Assembly (NCBI GenBank): GCA_024233215.1
Contig: JACKPW010000004.1
Span: 329,067 to 393,066 of the forward strand
Length of the DNA stretch: 64,000 bases
Direction: 5' to 3'
From: Verrucomicrobiales bacterium
GTDB taxonomy: Bacteria > Verrucomicrobiota > Verrucomicrobiia > Limisphaerales > J093
This document shows positions 55,281 through 63,369 of this stretch, piece after piece. Each line of letters opens with the position of its first letter. Position 1 is the stretch's first letter. The notes under the pieces are model-generated. The model saw nothing but the letters and a program-made list of their open reading frames with translations. It searched no databases and had not been told where the DNA came from. The position numbers and the translations under genes were made by a program.

Positions 55281-56435
55281 CCAGAGCCCGTTGTCCGGCG
55301 TGACGGCAGCTCGGCGTCACCGCTGTTGGCAGGGTCGGTTTGCAGCAGAGCCAGTGCTGGCCACCTGCCCCGGCCGGATGCAGAACGTCCATCACCAGGG
55401 TGTAGCGGTTGAGCCGGGTCCCGCCGGCGTTGCCATCCGTGGCGGGAAACAGGCGGTAGCCCTGGGCCTGGGTGGCCCGGGGAAGGTCATGACAGCCGCC
55501 GACTGCCCGCCGAACTCCACTTCGCCGAACGACGTGACGGACTCCGTGTCGCCCCGATACTCCAGGTCCAGCCCCACCCCGGCCAGGAGGTCGCCTTCTG
55601 CGAAATCCCATTGTCCCACCAGACCGGAACGCAAATCCGGCATCACCGTGAGGGTCATCTCGCGCTCGCTGACTCTTCCCGGACCCGCCGACACCGCCAC
55701 GCGCCAGGTTCCGGCATCCGGGGTCGAAAGGTCGCGGAGCACGAGGCGGGGACCATTCGCGCCGGGCTGCGGGACGTCGTCGTGAAACCACTGCCAGGCC
55801 AGCGGGGGCGGGACTTTGGGCGGCGGCGGCGAGCACCGCGTTGGCACCCGCCGAAACGGTCTGGTCAAGGGAACCACCGTGAAGGTCGGAGGCGGCAGGA
55901 CGGCAACCTCCACGCTCCCGTTCACCCAACCGGCAGGCAGGGTGTTCCCGGAAGCATCCGCCACGCCCCGGACCACCGGCGCATCCCCGAAGCGCACCTC
56001 GACCGAACCCGCACCGTCCCGGGCCTGAAAGTGCAGGTCAACCAGTTCCAGCGTTCCCGCGCTGAAGACGGCGCCAGGAGGTTGGGCAGGCCAGCCCCAC
56101 CCGGCCCTGATCCGCCTGGCTGAGGTTCAGCACGAGCGACGCCCCGCCCGCGCCATCGCCGAGGACGGCCTGCTGGAAGCGCAACCGTTCCGCATCGAAG
56201 GACACGCTGAAGGCCAACGCCTGTTCGCCCCCTCCGACGGTCACGGTCAACGGCACGGAAACAGGCAGCGTCTCGTAAGCGCCCACCCGACCCAGGGCCA
56301 GTTCGGTGGCGGCCAGGGCGCCGGCGCCCGCGCCAATTCCCAGCGCGCCCGCCAGCGTTGCGGACTGAATCCATCGGTTCCGTTTCATGGCGTGAGCAAG
56401 GCTTGAGTGGACCCGTCTGCAACAACCCCGGCGGC

Positions 56436-57227
56436 TCAATCCAACTGGCGCACCCGGAAGAACCGCGGTGTGTCCTGCCCCGACTGGGTGAACCAGGCCA
56501 ACCCCGTGTCATCGGCCACGACCGGCTCCGTCGCGACCTCCCAATTCACCAGATCGCCCGAAACCTCGAGCACCACCGGCGTTCCCGGCGCGCCTTGGAA
56601 TTCCAGGGTCACCGGGCCGTCCGCGTCCCCGAGGGAGACGATGCTCAAGGCCCGGTCCGTGGCGGGACCGGGGAAGTAGCTCTCCGCCGAGGCCTGAACC
56701 GCCAGGGCCCCGGCGGTCGTCCGCCGCTGCCAACACCGCCGGACGGGAGGACAGCCGCAACACCGGACGCGCCCCGGTCCGGCGTCTGAACTCGAGCACC
56801 GCCAGTTCGGCATCCCCGGCAGCAGGCAGCCGCCGGCCGGCAGGGCGAGCGCGATCCCCACCCGCCCCTCGGCCGCCGCCCGGTCATTGCACAACAACGC
56901 CGCACCGCGCACCCCGGTCCCCGGTCGCACTGACTCAAACTCCAGCACGCCGGCATCGAAACCGACGCTGAAGCTGGCGGAGTTCTCATTGCCGAAAGCG
57001 CGAAGCCGCACCGCGACGTGCAGGCCGTCCGCCGAATCCGTCCGTCCGAGCAGGCTCAGTTCGCGGGCGGCGGAGGAGACAGGTCGGACCCCGGCGGAGT
57101 TCAGCACGCCGATCCCGTTCGGCCCGCCTGCGGGGTCAACGGTTCCAGGCCGGCAACGTAACGCCCGGCCTGGACCCAGTCGGTGACACTGATCACCCCG
57201 TTCCCCAGCGTGGTGCGCGGCGCGCAA
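56436..57227 (-). CDS. Gene A fragment: cohesin-like domain and shared C-terminal module
   Basis: The 3' segment of gene A. In frame from about 57130: GGPNGIGVLNSAGVRPVSSA, then the cohesin-like ENSASFSVGFDAGVLEFESV. Two frame changes (56.81, 56.72 kb) hide the middle, which reads DAELAVLEFRRRTGARPVLR in the other frame. It ends with the module PVVLEVSGDLVNWEVATEPV and PRFFRVRQLD. A cohesin-like and a dockerin-like domain in the same protein suggests self-association or an interaction with gene B, which has three cohesin-like domains. Confidence 0.6.
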   Translation of the reverse strand: MRAAHHAGERGDQCHRLGPGRALRCRPGTVDPAGGPNGIGVLNSAGVRPVSSAARELSLLGRTDSADGLHVAVRLRAFGNENSASFSVGFDAGVLEFESVRPGTGVRGAALLCNDRAAAEGRVGIALALPAGGCLLPGMPNWRCSSSDAGPGRVRCCGCPPVRRCWQRRTTAGALAVQASAESYFPGPATDRALSIVSLGDADGPVTLEFQGAPGTPVVLEVSGDLVNWEVATEPVVADDTGLAWFTQSGQDTPRFFRVRQLD

Positions 57228-58864
57228 TCGGCCCGGGCGAACTCGCTGGCGTTTGCCGGATCCTCGAGCCCCACGGCGAACCGTCCCACCATGGTCCAGT
57301 CCGCCACGCCCACCGTGCCGTCGCCGGACTCACGCGGCATCAGGTCCGCCTCAAAGCCCGCTCCTGGATCCGAGGTGTCCACCACCACGGTCGCGGCCTG
57401 GCTGGTGACGGACCCGATGGAGTTTTGAATTGTCACGTGATAGCTGCCGGCCCGGACGGGCTGAATGTTCGCAAGTTCGAGCACCGCCGCGGTAGCCCCG
57501 GCAGCACGGCGCCCTCGAAATACCACTGGTAGGCGAGTTCCCCGACTCCCCGCGCCTCCACCCCCAACCGGGCGGTCTGACCCTGGAAGACCGTCTGGGA
57601 CTGCGGCTCGCGCAGGATCACCGGCGAGTATTCCCCCATTCGTCAATGGTGGCGGCGGCACTGCGGCTGAGGTTCGTATCCTCCGAACTGACGAAGAACC
57701 CGACGAGCAGCGTCCCGGGCAGCGCGAAGGTGGTCTCCGCTCCCTGGGTCCAACTCGATCCGTCGGTGCTGATGAAGGCCTGAAAGACGTCGCCCGTGCG
57801 CCGCAACCGCACCCAGGCGTTCGGCGGCGTGACGCCGCTGAGGTTCGATCCCCAGGTGTCACTGCCACCTCCCTGACCCGGTCGCCGGAGGAAGGCATAC
57901 AGGTTGGCCTGGTTGGGTTGGTAGGCCACGACCGACAGTGCCGGCTGTTGTTGCCCGGATGTTCCCGGGCCATGATGCCCAGGCGGGCGTTGTAGTTGCC
58001 GCCGACCAGGGAAACCATCCGGAGTTTCACGTCAAAGTCGCCGGTGCGGGGTTCCTGGTAGAACTGGAAGGAATCCGCCGTGCTCCACACGGATCCGCCT
58101 CCCGCCAGGATCTCAAACCGCTTCCCATCGTGGGTATAGGCCTCACGGACGCCGGTGGGCGCCCCCACCTGGAGGCTGCTCTGGGGGCAATGCCGTGCCC
58201 GGCGACGACTGAGGCTGGGTCAGCCGGTTCCCCAACAAGTCCTCCAAATCCACGGTTTCCAGGGTGAACGCCTCCCCTCGATCGCCGGGAACCGCAGCGC
58301 CGCGGAGCGACTGTCCGCCAGGGTGTCACGGCATCAGCCGGGGTGCCGGCGATGGAGTAGTTCGCCGGATCAGCGAGGCTCTCGGCATCAACCTCCTCAT
58401 CGAACTCCACCCCACCAACCCGCCGTTCCGCATCACCACCGCGGCGACCACCGCCGGCCCGTGCGTGTCCACCAGAAACCTCGCCTCGAACGCGTCATCC
58501 GGGTCGCCGGGCACTCCGTTGCCGTTCTGGTCCATGCCGATCAGCACCCCGCCCGCCCGCTGATGGCCGGCCCGATCCGCACGCTGACAAACCCATGATC
58601 GCTCTGCCCCGGGAAGGTGACGCGATACGTGTTTCCACCGAGGAACTGACCGCAGTCGCCGCAATGGCCCCGCTGGAACCCGTGAGCTGCACATCCGCCG
58701 TCGTGAAGGTCGCCGGATTGATGGGGGTGTTGAAGGTCACGTCGGCGTGATCGACCACCGGCAGGACCTGACCGGACGGCTCCATCCCCACAATCGCCGG
58801 CCCGCCGAAACGCGCGACCACGCCGTCACCGAACGCCACCGTGTCCCCCCGGCCAGCAACGAGT

Positions 58865-59560
58865 TTAGGTGGACCATCGCCCCTCGTGCCAGAGGTAGAC
58901 ATTCAGGTCACCGATGATGAGGCGGGACCCACTGTGCAGGATCAACCCGGCGGCATCCACGCCGTAGAGATAGAGGGCCTCCGGTTCGCCGCCGCCGCCC
59001 CGGTTGCCGTTGCTGATGCCGTCCAGCAACTGCAGCGTCGCCGGTTTGCCGGGTTCCCCAACCTCGATCCGGCCGATGCCGAAGTTACCGGAGGTGTAGC
59101 CTGCCACCCCGCATCCTGTCCACCGATTTCGAGGTGATGCGCGCCGGGGCCCGTGAAGGCCAGCACCGCGGCATCGGCGGTGACCTGCGATTCGACCGTG
59201 TGATTGAACTCGAAACCTCCGGTCAATTCCAGCGTCCCCAGGTCGCTGATCTCCAGCCGGGCCGGAGCCACCAGGTTCAGGTTGCCCGCGGTCATCCGCG
59301 CCTGCGGCCCCCACGATCTGCAATCGGGCCGTCCGTGACACGGTGACGTCCTCGAAGTCGAACGTGCCACCGCTCTCGCAGCGGAACGTCAGCCAGTCGT
59401 CCGCACTGTAGGCATCGGTCCGGCCGCCCAACGCCTGCTGCAAGCCTGTAAGGTCGATGGAGCCGCCATTCCGGGCGTTGATCGAAGTAATGTAGGAAGC
59501 GTTCCATCCGCCGGACACGGTAATGGTCTCCAGGCTTCCCAACGCCAGATGCACCCCCAC
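58865..59560 (-). CDS. Gene A fragment: beta-helix repeat
   Basis: Contains ALGSLETITVSGGWNASYIT and GSIDLTGLQQALGGRTDAYS, the repeat unit also seen at 60.1 and 60.8 kb. Between 59.30 and 59.11 kb the correct translation is in another frame (NLNLVAPARLEISDLGTLEL). The stop after WHEGRWST at 58865 is caused by a missing base. Confidence 0.55.
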   Translation of the reverse strand: MGVHLALGSLETITVSGGWNASYITSINARNGGSIDLTGLQQALGGRTDAYSADDWLTFRCESGGTFDFEDVTVSRTARLQIVGAAGADDRGQPEPGGSGPAGDQRPGDAGIDRRFRVQSHGRIAGHRRCRGAGLHGPRRASPRNRWTGCGVAGYTSGNFGIGRIEVGEPGKPATLQLLDGISNGNRGGGGEPEALYLYGVDAAGLILHSGSRLIIGDLNVYLWHEGRWST

Positions 59561-60227
59561 CCCATCCGCTTCGAACGGCGTCCGGTGGGCCCGCCAATCC
59601 TCCGGGGTGGTGTAACTGGCGGCGGTAAACGCAAATCCCGGCGTGGTTTTCGCGATGAATTGCAGGCGGTCGCAGACCTCGATGTCGCCCAGCAGCAGTT
59701 CCTCCCCGGATCCAACACCAGCGCGCTGCCGCTGAGGTCGCGAACCTTAGGCGCCTGCAAACGGCCACCCGCTTCAATCGTCAGGCTCGTGTTGAGGATG
59801 TTCGTCATCTCCGGCGCCAGGATGCGTCCGCCGGGATGAATCGTAACCCCGGCACTGACGATCTCACCCAGCACCGGCGCGTTCATCTCCGCCGCAAAAT
59901 CCACTTCGACCCACACGCCGTGCGTGTCCCCCGAAACGTCCGCAGCAAGGGCGTATCGAGCACAATGCGGAAAGCAGCGTGAACAACCCGCCGTCCACCT
60001 CCTCCAGGGCGGGCAGGTGAAGCGGCTCCCCCGCCTCCGGCAGAAACCATGCTTTGCGGGAAATGCGGCGCAGCGCCGACAGGTCCAGGGTGCCCCCGGT
60101 TCGAAGATAGAAGGTCAGCCAGTCATCATTGCTGTAAGTATCCGTGCGGGGGCCGGTGACCTCCTCAAGTCCCGAGAGATCCACGTGAGCGCCGTGAGCC
60201 GCAATCACCGGGTAATTCCACCCCCGC

Positions 60228-61115
60228 TCAACCCCCGGTCACGGTGAGCGTCTCCAGCGAGTGGAGATCCATGCCAACGCCCGCGCCGTCGGCCTCAAAA
60301 AGCGTCCGGTGCCCCCGCCAGTCGTCCATCTCATAGCTTGTCGCAACCGGTGTCAGCGACGGGGTGGCTCGCGCCACCAGGCTCAACCGGTCGACCACGC
60401 TCACCGATCCGAGCTCAAGCACCCCACCGGCTTCGACCGTGATCGAGCTGTCGCTGACATCCGACAACTGGCCCGCGTGAAACTCCGCCCCCGGCGCCAC
60501 CGTGAGCGTCACATGCTGCAGGGCCGCCAGTTTCGGCACGTTGAGAACGCTGTCCTCGGGCAGCGTGATCTGGCCCGCCGCCATGTTCTGAAGTTCAGGG
60601 AGGTCGAAGGTCACGCCGGTCGACGGGGTGAGGAAACCCATCTCGACGTCCGCCAGCGCCGGCAGGGCCCAATCCTGTTGCGGGGCAAGCCGGGTCCTCA
60701 GCGAAATGCGGGCCAGGCTGCCGAGGTCGAGCTGCCCCCCGCCACTCACGCTGAAGGTCAGCCAATCGTCGGCGTTGTAGGCGTCAGTCCGCGGCCCCAC
60801 CGCAGCCGTCAGACCCGACAAATCCACCCGTCCGCCATTCACCGCGCTTACCGAGTAATTGTAGGAAGTGCCGTTTCCCCCCCGCGTGGTCAGCGAGACC
60901 ATTCCCGGCAGTTCCACCACCGAATCGGGCCCGTTGGCGACCATCAGGATCTCGTTCGCCCGCCAATCCTCCGGCAGCGCGAAGGACGGCGCATCCACCG
61001 AAATCCGGCCGCCGTTCTGCGCGGAAAACCGGGCCCGGCTGCCCAGCGTGGCCGTCGTGGCATCCGACCGGAAAACCGCGCCCGCCCCACTGGCGGTGAT
61101 GATCCCATCGAGCAC
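60228..61115 (-). CDS. Gene A fragment: beta-helix repeats
   Basis: A 295-residue clean segment with SRARFSAQNGGRISVDAPSF, GGRVDLSGLTAAVGPRTDAY, NADDWLTFSVSGGGQLDLGS, LPELQNMAAGQITLPEDSVL and DSSITVEAGGVLELGSVSVV. The regular short strands and Gly/Asn turns indicate a right-handed parallel beta-helix. The upstream part of the protein (VANWTAGTVLGNYSEPTNWD) is in another frame and joins here if one G is added near 61.12 kb. Confidence 0.6.
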   Translation of the reverse strand: MLDGIITASGAGAVFRSDATTATLGSRARFSAQNGGRISVDAPSFALPEDWRANEILMVANGPDSVVELPGMVSLTTRGGNGTSYNYSVSAVNGGRVDLSGLTAAVGPRTDAYNADDWLTFSVSGGGQLDLGSLARISLRTRLAPQQDWALPALADVEMGFLTPSTGVTFDLPELQNMAAGQITLPEDSVLNVPKLAALQHVTLTVAPGAEFHAGQLSDVSDSSITVEAGGVLELGSVSVVDRLSLVARATPSLTPVATSYEMDDWRGHRTLFEADGAGVGMDLHSLETLTVTGG

Positions 61116-61639
61116 CGAGATCCCTGGACCGCGAATTCCCGCGTGCCTTCCAGGGTGAACGTGGCGGCGCTGCCCAACCGCAGGGCGTCCACCCGACCCA
61201 CCCCCGCCAGGTCGTAACTGATCTTCGCATTGGCAGGGACCTCGAGGATGTAGGTCTCGGACACGCTGTTGATCGGCACGAGCCCGAGGTCCCAGTTGGT
61301 GGGCTCGCTGTAGTTCCCCAGGACGGTGCCCGCCGTCCAGTTGGCAACCTCAGCGGCAACCCCCTCGCCGCCTCCCGCTGCCAAAAGCACGAACGAGGAG
61401 TCCCCGGCGTGCCGGAGGCGACGAATACAGCGTTCAGAGGCGACCGGGAAACCGGCCTCACGGGGCGGGATGCGGGTGTTCATGAGTTCGTCGATTGCGA
61501 CATGGGCGGCGGACCGCCTGCGGGTTTGGCCCCTAAGTTCTTGGTCGAAAATTGCCGGGCAACAGGCGGCAAAGCAAGCGTGTTGCTTCGGCAAGAGTGC
61601 GTGAGGCGATTTCCGGGGCCAGCGTAGGCTGGGCCGCAG

Positions 61640-62065
61640 ATGAAGGCGACGAAGTCTGTAGCGGCTGAGGAACTCAACGGACGCGACACTGAGCTGGACA
61701 AGTTGGCCCGCCGGCTCAAGCAATGGCGTGGGCGACAACGCTCCCGGGGAGCGCTTCCGCAGTGGGTCTGGGACGAGGCGACCGAAGCGGCACGTGAGCA
61801 GGGAGTCAGTCGGGTGGCCCGGGTGCTGGGGCTCGATTACTACAAGCTCAAGCGGCGAGCGGCCGGGCTACCTTCCGAGGCCCGAAGCAACGGCGCCCCT
61901 CTCGGGTTCGTGGAACTGAGCGTCAACCCGACATCGTCCATCACAAGCGAATGGACGCTCGAACTCTGCGACCCCGAGGGCCGCAAGCTGACTCTGCGGG
62001 GACCGAGCGAGCCCTCGTGCTGGCGCGACGTGGCCCGCGCTTTCTGGCCGGAGGAAGCAGTATGA
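61640..62065 (+). CDS. tnpA: IS66-family accessory protein TnpA
   Basis: 141 residues beginning MKATKSVAAEELNGRDTELD. A helical, basic N-terminal half with a helix-turn-helix-like stretch (AREQGVSRVARVLGLDYYKL, KRRAAGLPSE) and a C-terminal beta part (ELSVNPTSSITSEWTLELCD) ending FWPEEAV match the small DNA-binding-like TnpA of IS66 elements. Its stop overlaps the tnpB start (ATGA at 62062-62065), indicating translational coupling. Confidence 0.82.
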   Translation: MKATKSVAAEELNGRDTELDKLARRLKQWRGRQRSRGALPQWVWDEATEAAREQGVSRVARVLGLDYYKLKRRAAGLPSEARSNGAPLGFVELSVNPTSSITSEWTLELCDPEGRKLTLRGPSEPSCWRDVARAFWPEEAV

Positions 62066-62424
62066 TCCAGATCACGCCCCAGATGCGGATTCTCCTGGCG
62101 GTTGAACCGGTTGATTTTCGGAAAGGCATTGATGGTCTGGCGGCGGTCTGCCGGCAGGCGTTGGCGGCCGATCCAATGAGCGGTGCCCTCTTCGTGTTCC
62201 GATCCCGGCGTGGCACGGCCCTCAAGATGATCGTCTATGACGGGCAGGGCTTCTGGTTGGCGCAGAAGCGGCTTTCGAGCGGGCGCTTCCAATGGTGGCC
62301 CGCGGCGCAGGGCAAGGCCAGCGTGGGGCTCGACGCCCATCAGATCCATCTGCTCTTCTGGAACGGGGATCCTTCCCAAGCCCAGGCCGCGCCCATGTGG
62401 CGGCGCTTGGAGACGGGAAGTTGA
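62062..62424 (+). CDS. tnpB: IS66-family accessory protein TnpB
   Basis: 120 residues with the TnpB signature: VEPVDFRKGIDGLAAVCRQA, LFVFRSRRGTALKMIVYDGQ, GFWLAQKRLSSGRFQWWP. It is required for IS66 transposition, probably by assisting TnpC; its biochemical role is not established. The start is fixed by the ATGA overlap with tnpA. Confidence 0.93.
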   Translation: MIQITPQMRILLAVEPVDFRKGIDGLAAVCRQALAADPMSGALFVFRSRRGTALKMIVYDGQGFWLAQKRLSSGRFQWWPAAQGKASVGLDAHQIHLLFWNGDPSQAQAAPMWRRLETGS

Positions 62425-62484
62425 GGAGCAGATTTTTCGCTTGGAAACTTGCGTTCCACATTTTGCCCCCCTATCCTCAGGGGC

Positions 62485-63366
62485 ATGTCGCAGGTGTTGT
62501 TGCGTTATCGTGGCCGGGAGATCGGAGCCGAAGAGGCCCGGTTCATCCAGCAACTCATCGATGAACACCCGGGCCTGAGTCGCCGTCGGCTCTCGGTCGA
62601 ACTGTGCCGGGCCTGGAACTGGACTCAAGCCAACGGCCAGTGGCGCGACATGGTCGCCCGCAGCCTGATGCTCCAACTCCACCGGGCCGGTCACATCCGG
62701 CTGCCGGACAAACGGTTCTCCCCGCCCAACAACGTGGTGGCGAAGCGGACGCCCGAACCGACGCTGCCCCTGTGGGAACGACCCCGTCAATGTTCGCTGC
62801 GGGAACTGGGCACCCTGGAGATCAAACCGGTGCGTCGCACGGCTGAGGAACCGCTCTTCAACACGTTGATGGAGCAACACCATTACCTCGGCTATACCCA
62901 ACCGGTCGGCGAACATCTCAAGTACCTCGTCTTCGCCGGCGCCGATCCGATTGCGGCGATGGCCTGGTCTTCGCCGCCGCGACATCTGGCCCCGCGGGAC
63001 CGGTTCATCGGTTGGTCGGCTCCGGTGCGCCGGCGCAACCTGCATCTCATCGCCTACAACACCCGCTTTCTGATCCTGCCTTGGATTGCGGTGCCCCATT
63101 TGGCCAGCCACCTCCTGGGCCGGATCGCTCGCCGGATCTCGGCCGACTGGCAGGCGCTCTATGCCCACCGGATCTGGCTCTTGGAGACCTTCATCGATCC
63201 GGCCCGCTTCCGGGGAGTCTGTTACCGGGCGGCCAACTGGCTCTATCTGGGACTTACCACCGGTCGCGGACACAACGACTCGACCAACCGTTGCGATCAA
63301 CCCCGAAAGCAACTCTGGGTCCAGCCCCTCGCGCGGGACTTCCGTCGTCGGCTCCAAGCGGCTTGA
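62485..63366 (+). CDS. DUF4338 (Druantia DruA-like) protein carried inside the IS66 element
   Basis: About 293 residues. The ATG at 62485 gives MSQVLLRYRGREIGAEEARF. Family features: an N-terminal helical region (FIQQLIDEHPGLSRRRLSVE; LCRAWNWTQANGQWRDMVAR), then the DUF4338 core (LFNTLMEQHHYLGYTQPVGE, HLKYLVFAGADPIAAMAWSS, RFLILPWIAVPHLASHLLGR) and GVCYRAANWLYLGLTTGRGH. DUF4338 is the domain of DruA in the Druantia anti-phage system and of proteins linked to transposons; its activity is unknown. It sits 60 bases after tnpB and 3 before tnpC, so it is part of the element, with no other Druantia genes nearby. Confidence 0.85.
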   Translation: MSQVLLRYRGREIGAEEARFIQQLIDEHPGLSRRRLSVELCRAWNWTQANGQWRDMVARSLMLQLHRAGHIRLPDKRFSPPNNVVAKRTPEPTLPLWERPRQCSLRELGTLEIKPVRRTAEEPLFNTLMEQHHYLGYTQPVGEHLKYLVFAGADPIAAMAWSSPPRHLAPRDRFIGWSAPVRRRNLHLIAYNTRFLILPWIAVPHLASHLLGRIARRISADWQALYAHRIWLLETFIDPARFRGVCYRAANWLYLGLTTGRGHNDSTNRCDQPRKQLWVQPLARDFRRRLQAA

Positions 63367-63369
63367 GCC

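Larger units (their letters stand above)
44549..56388 (-). pseudogene. Giant secreted multidomain protein gene B (~11.8 kb), many frameshifts
   Basis: A single protein of about 3,940 residues can be followed through alternating frames from MKRNRWIQSATLAGALGIGA (signal peptide, ATG 56388) to LRFFRAVERAP and the TGA at 44549-44551. Domains in order: cohesin-like (56.3-56.1 kb), Ig-like (55.9-55.6), laminin-G-like (55.6-55.0), Ig-like (55.0-54.7), two further cohesin-like and one Ig-like (54.7-53.7), CARDB-type repeats (53.6-51.8), Calx-beta repeats (51.8-50.6), CARDB (50.5-50.2), carboxypeptidase-regulatory-like folds (50.2-48.9), an Asp/Glu-rich stretch (48.5), a Cys-containing region (48.3-47.6), Ig/cadherin-like domains (45.9-44.8) and the shared C-terminal module (44.7-44.55). 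Roughly 30-40 frame changes interrupt it, those examined mostly single missing bases in G/C runs, with no obvious in-frame nonsense mutation. It may be intact in the organism. Confidence 0.7.
56436..61483 (-). pseudogene. Giant secreted protein gene A (~5 kb) with about 20 frameshifts, next to an IS66 element
   Basis: Followed by hand through all three frames to a TGA at 56436-56438 (~1,680 residues). N-terminal half: repeats of ~170 residues with VDLSGL...R/GPRTDxYxxDDWLTF, predicted parallel beta-helix. Then a DUF-like region (RVTFPGQSDHGFVSVRIG), an Ig-like domain (YQWYFEGAVLPG; SYHVTIQNS), a dockerin-like EF-hand pair (SGDGTVGVADWTMVGRF; GNGVISVTDWVQAGRYV), a cohesin-like domain (ASFSVGFDAGVLEFESV) and the C-terminal module (LEVSGDLVNWE, RFFRVRQLD). 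Frame changes lie near 61.12, 60.23, 59.98, 59.93, 59.71, 59.30, 59.11, 58.86, 58.65, 58.56, 58.41, 58.32, 58.28, 58.19, 57.95, 57.64, 57.49, 57.13, 56.81 and 56.72 kb. Eighteen fit one missing base, two (60.23, 59.30) one extra. The ATG at 61483 gives no convincing signal peptide; the real start may be lost or shifted. Confidence 0.72.

Noticed and set aside
44549..61483. Programmed ribosomal frameshifting or transcriptional slippage as the cause of the many frame changes
   Set aside because: Dozens of events in both directions without consistent slippery sites would be needed; sequencing error or decay is far simpler.
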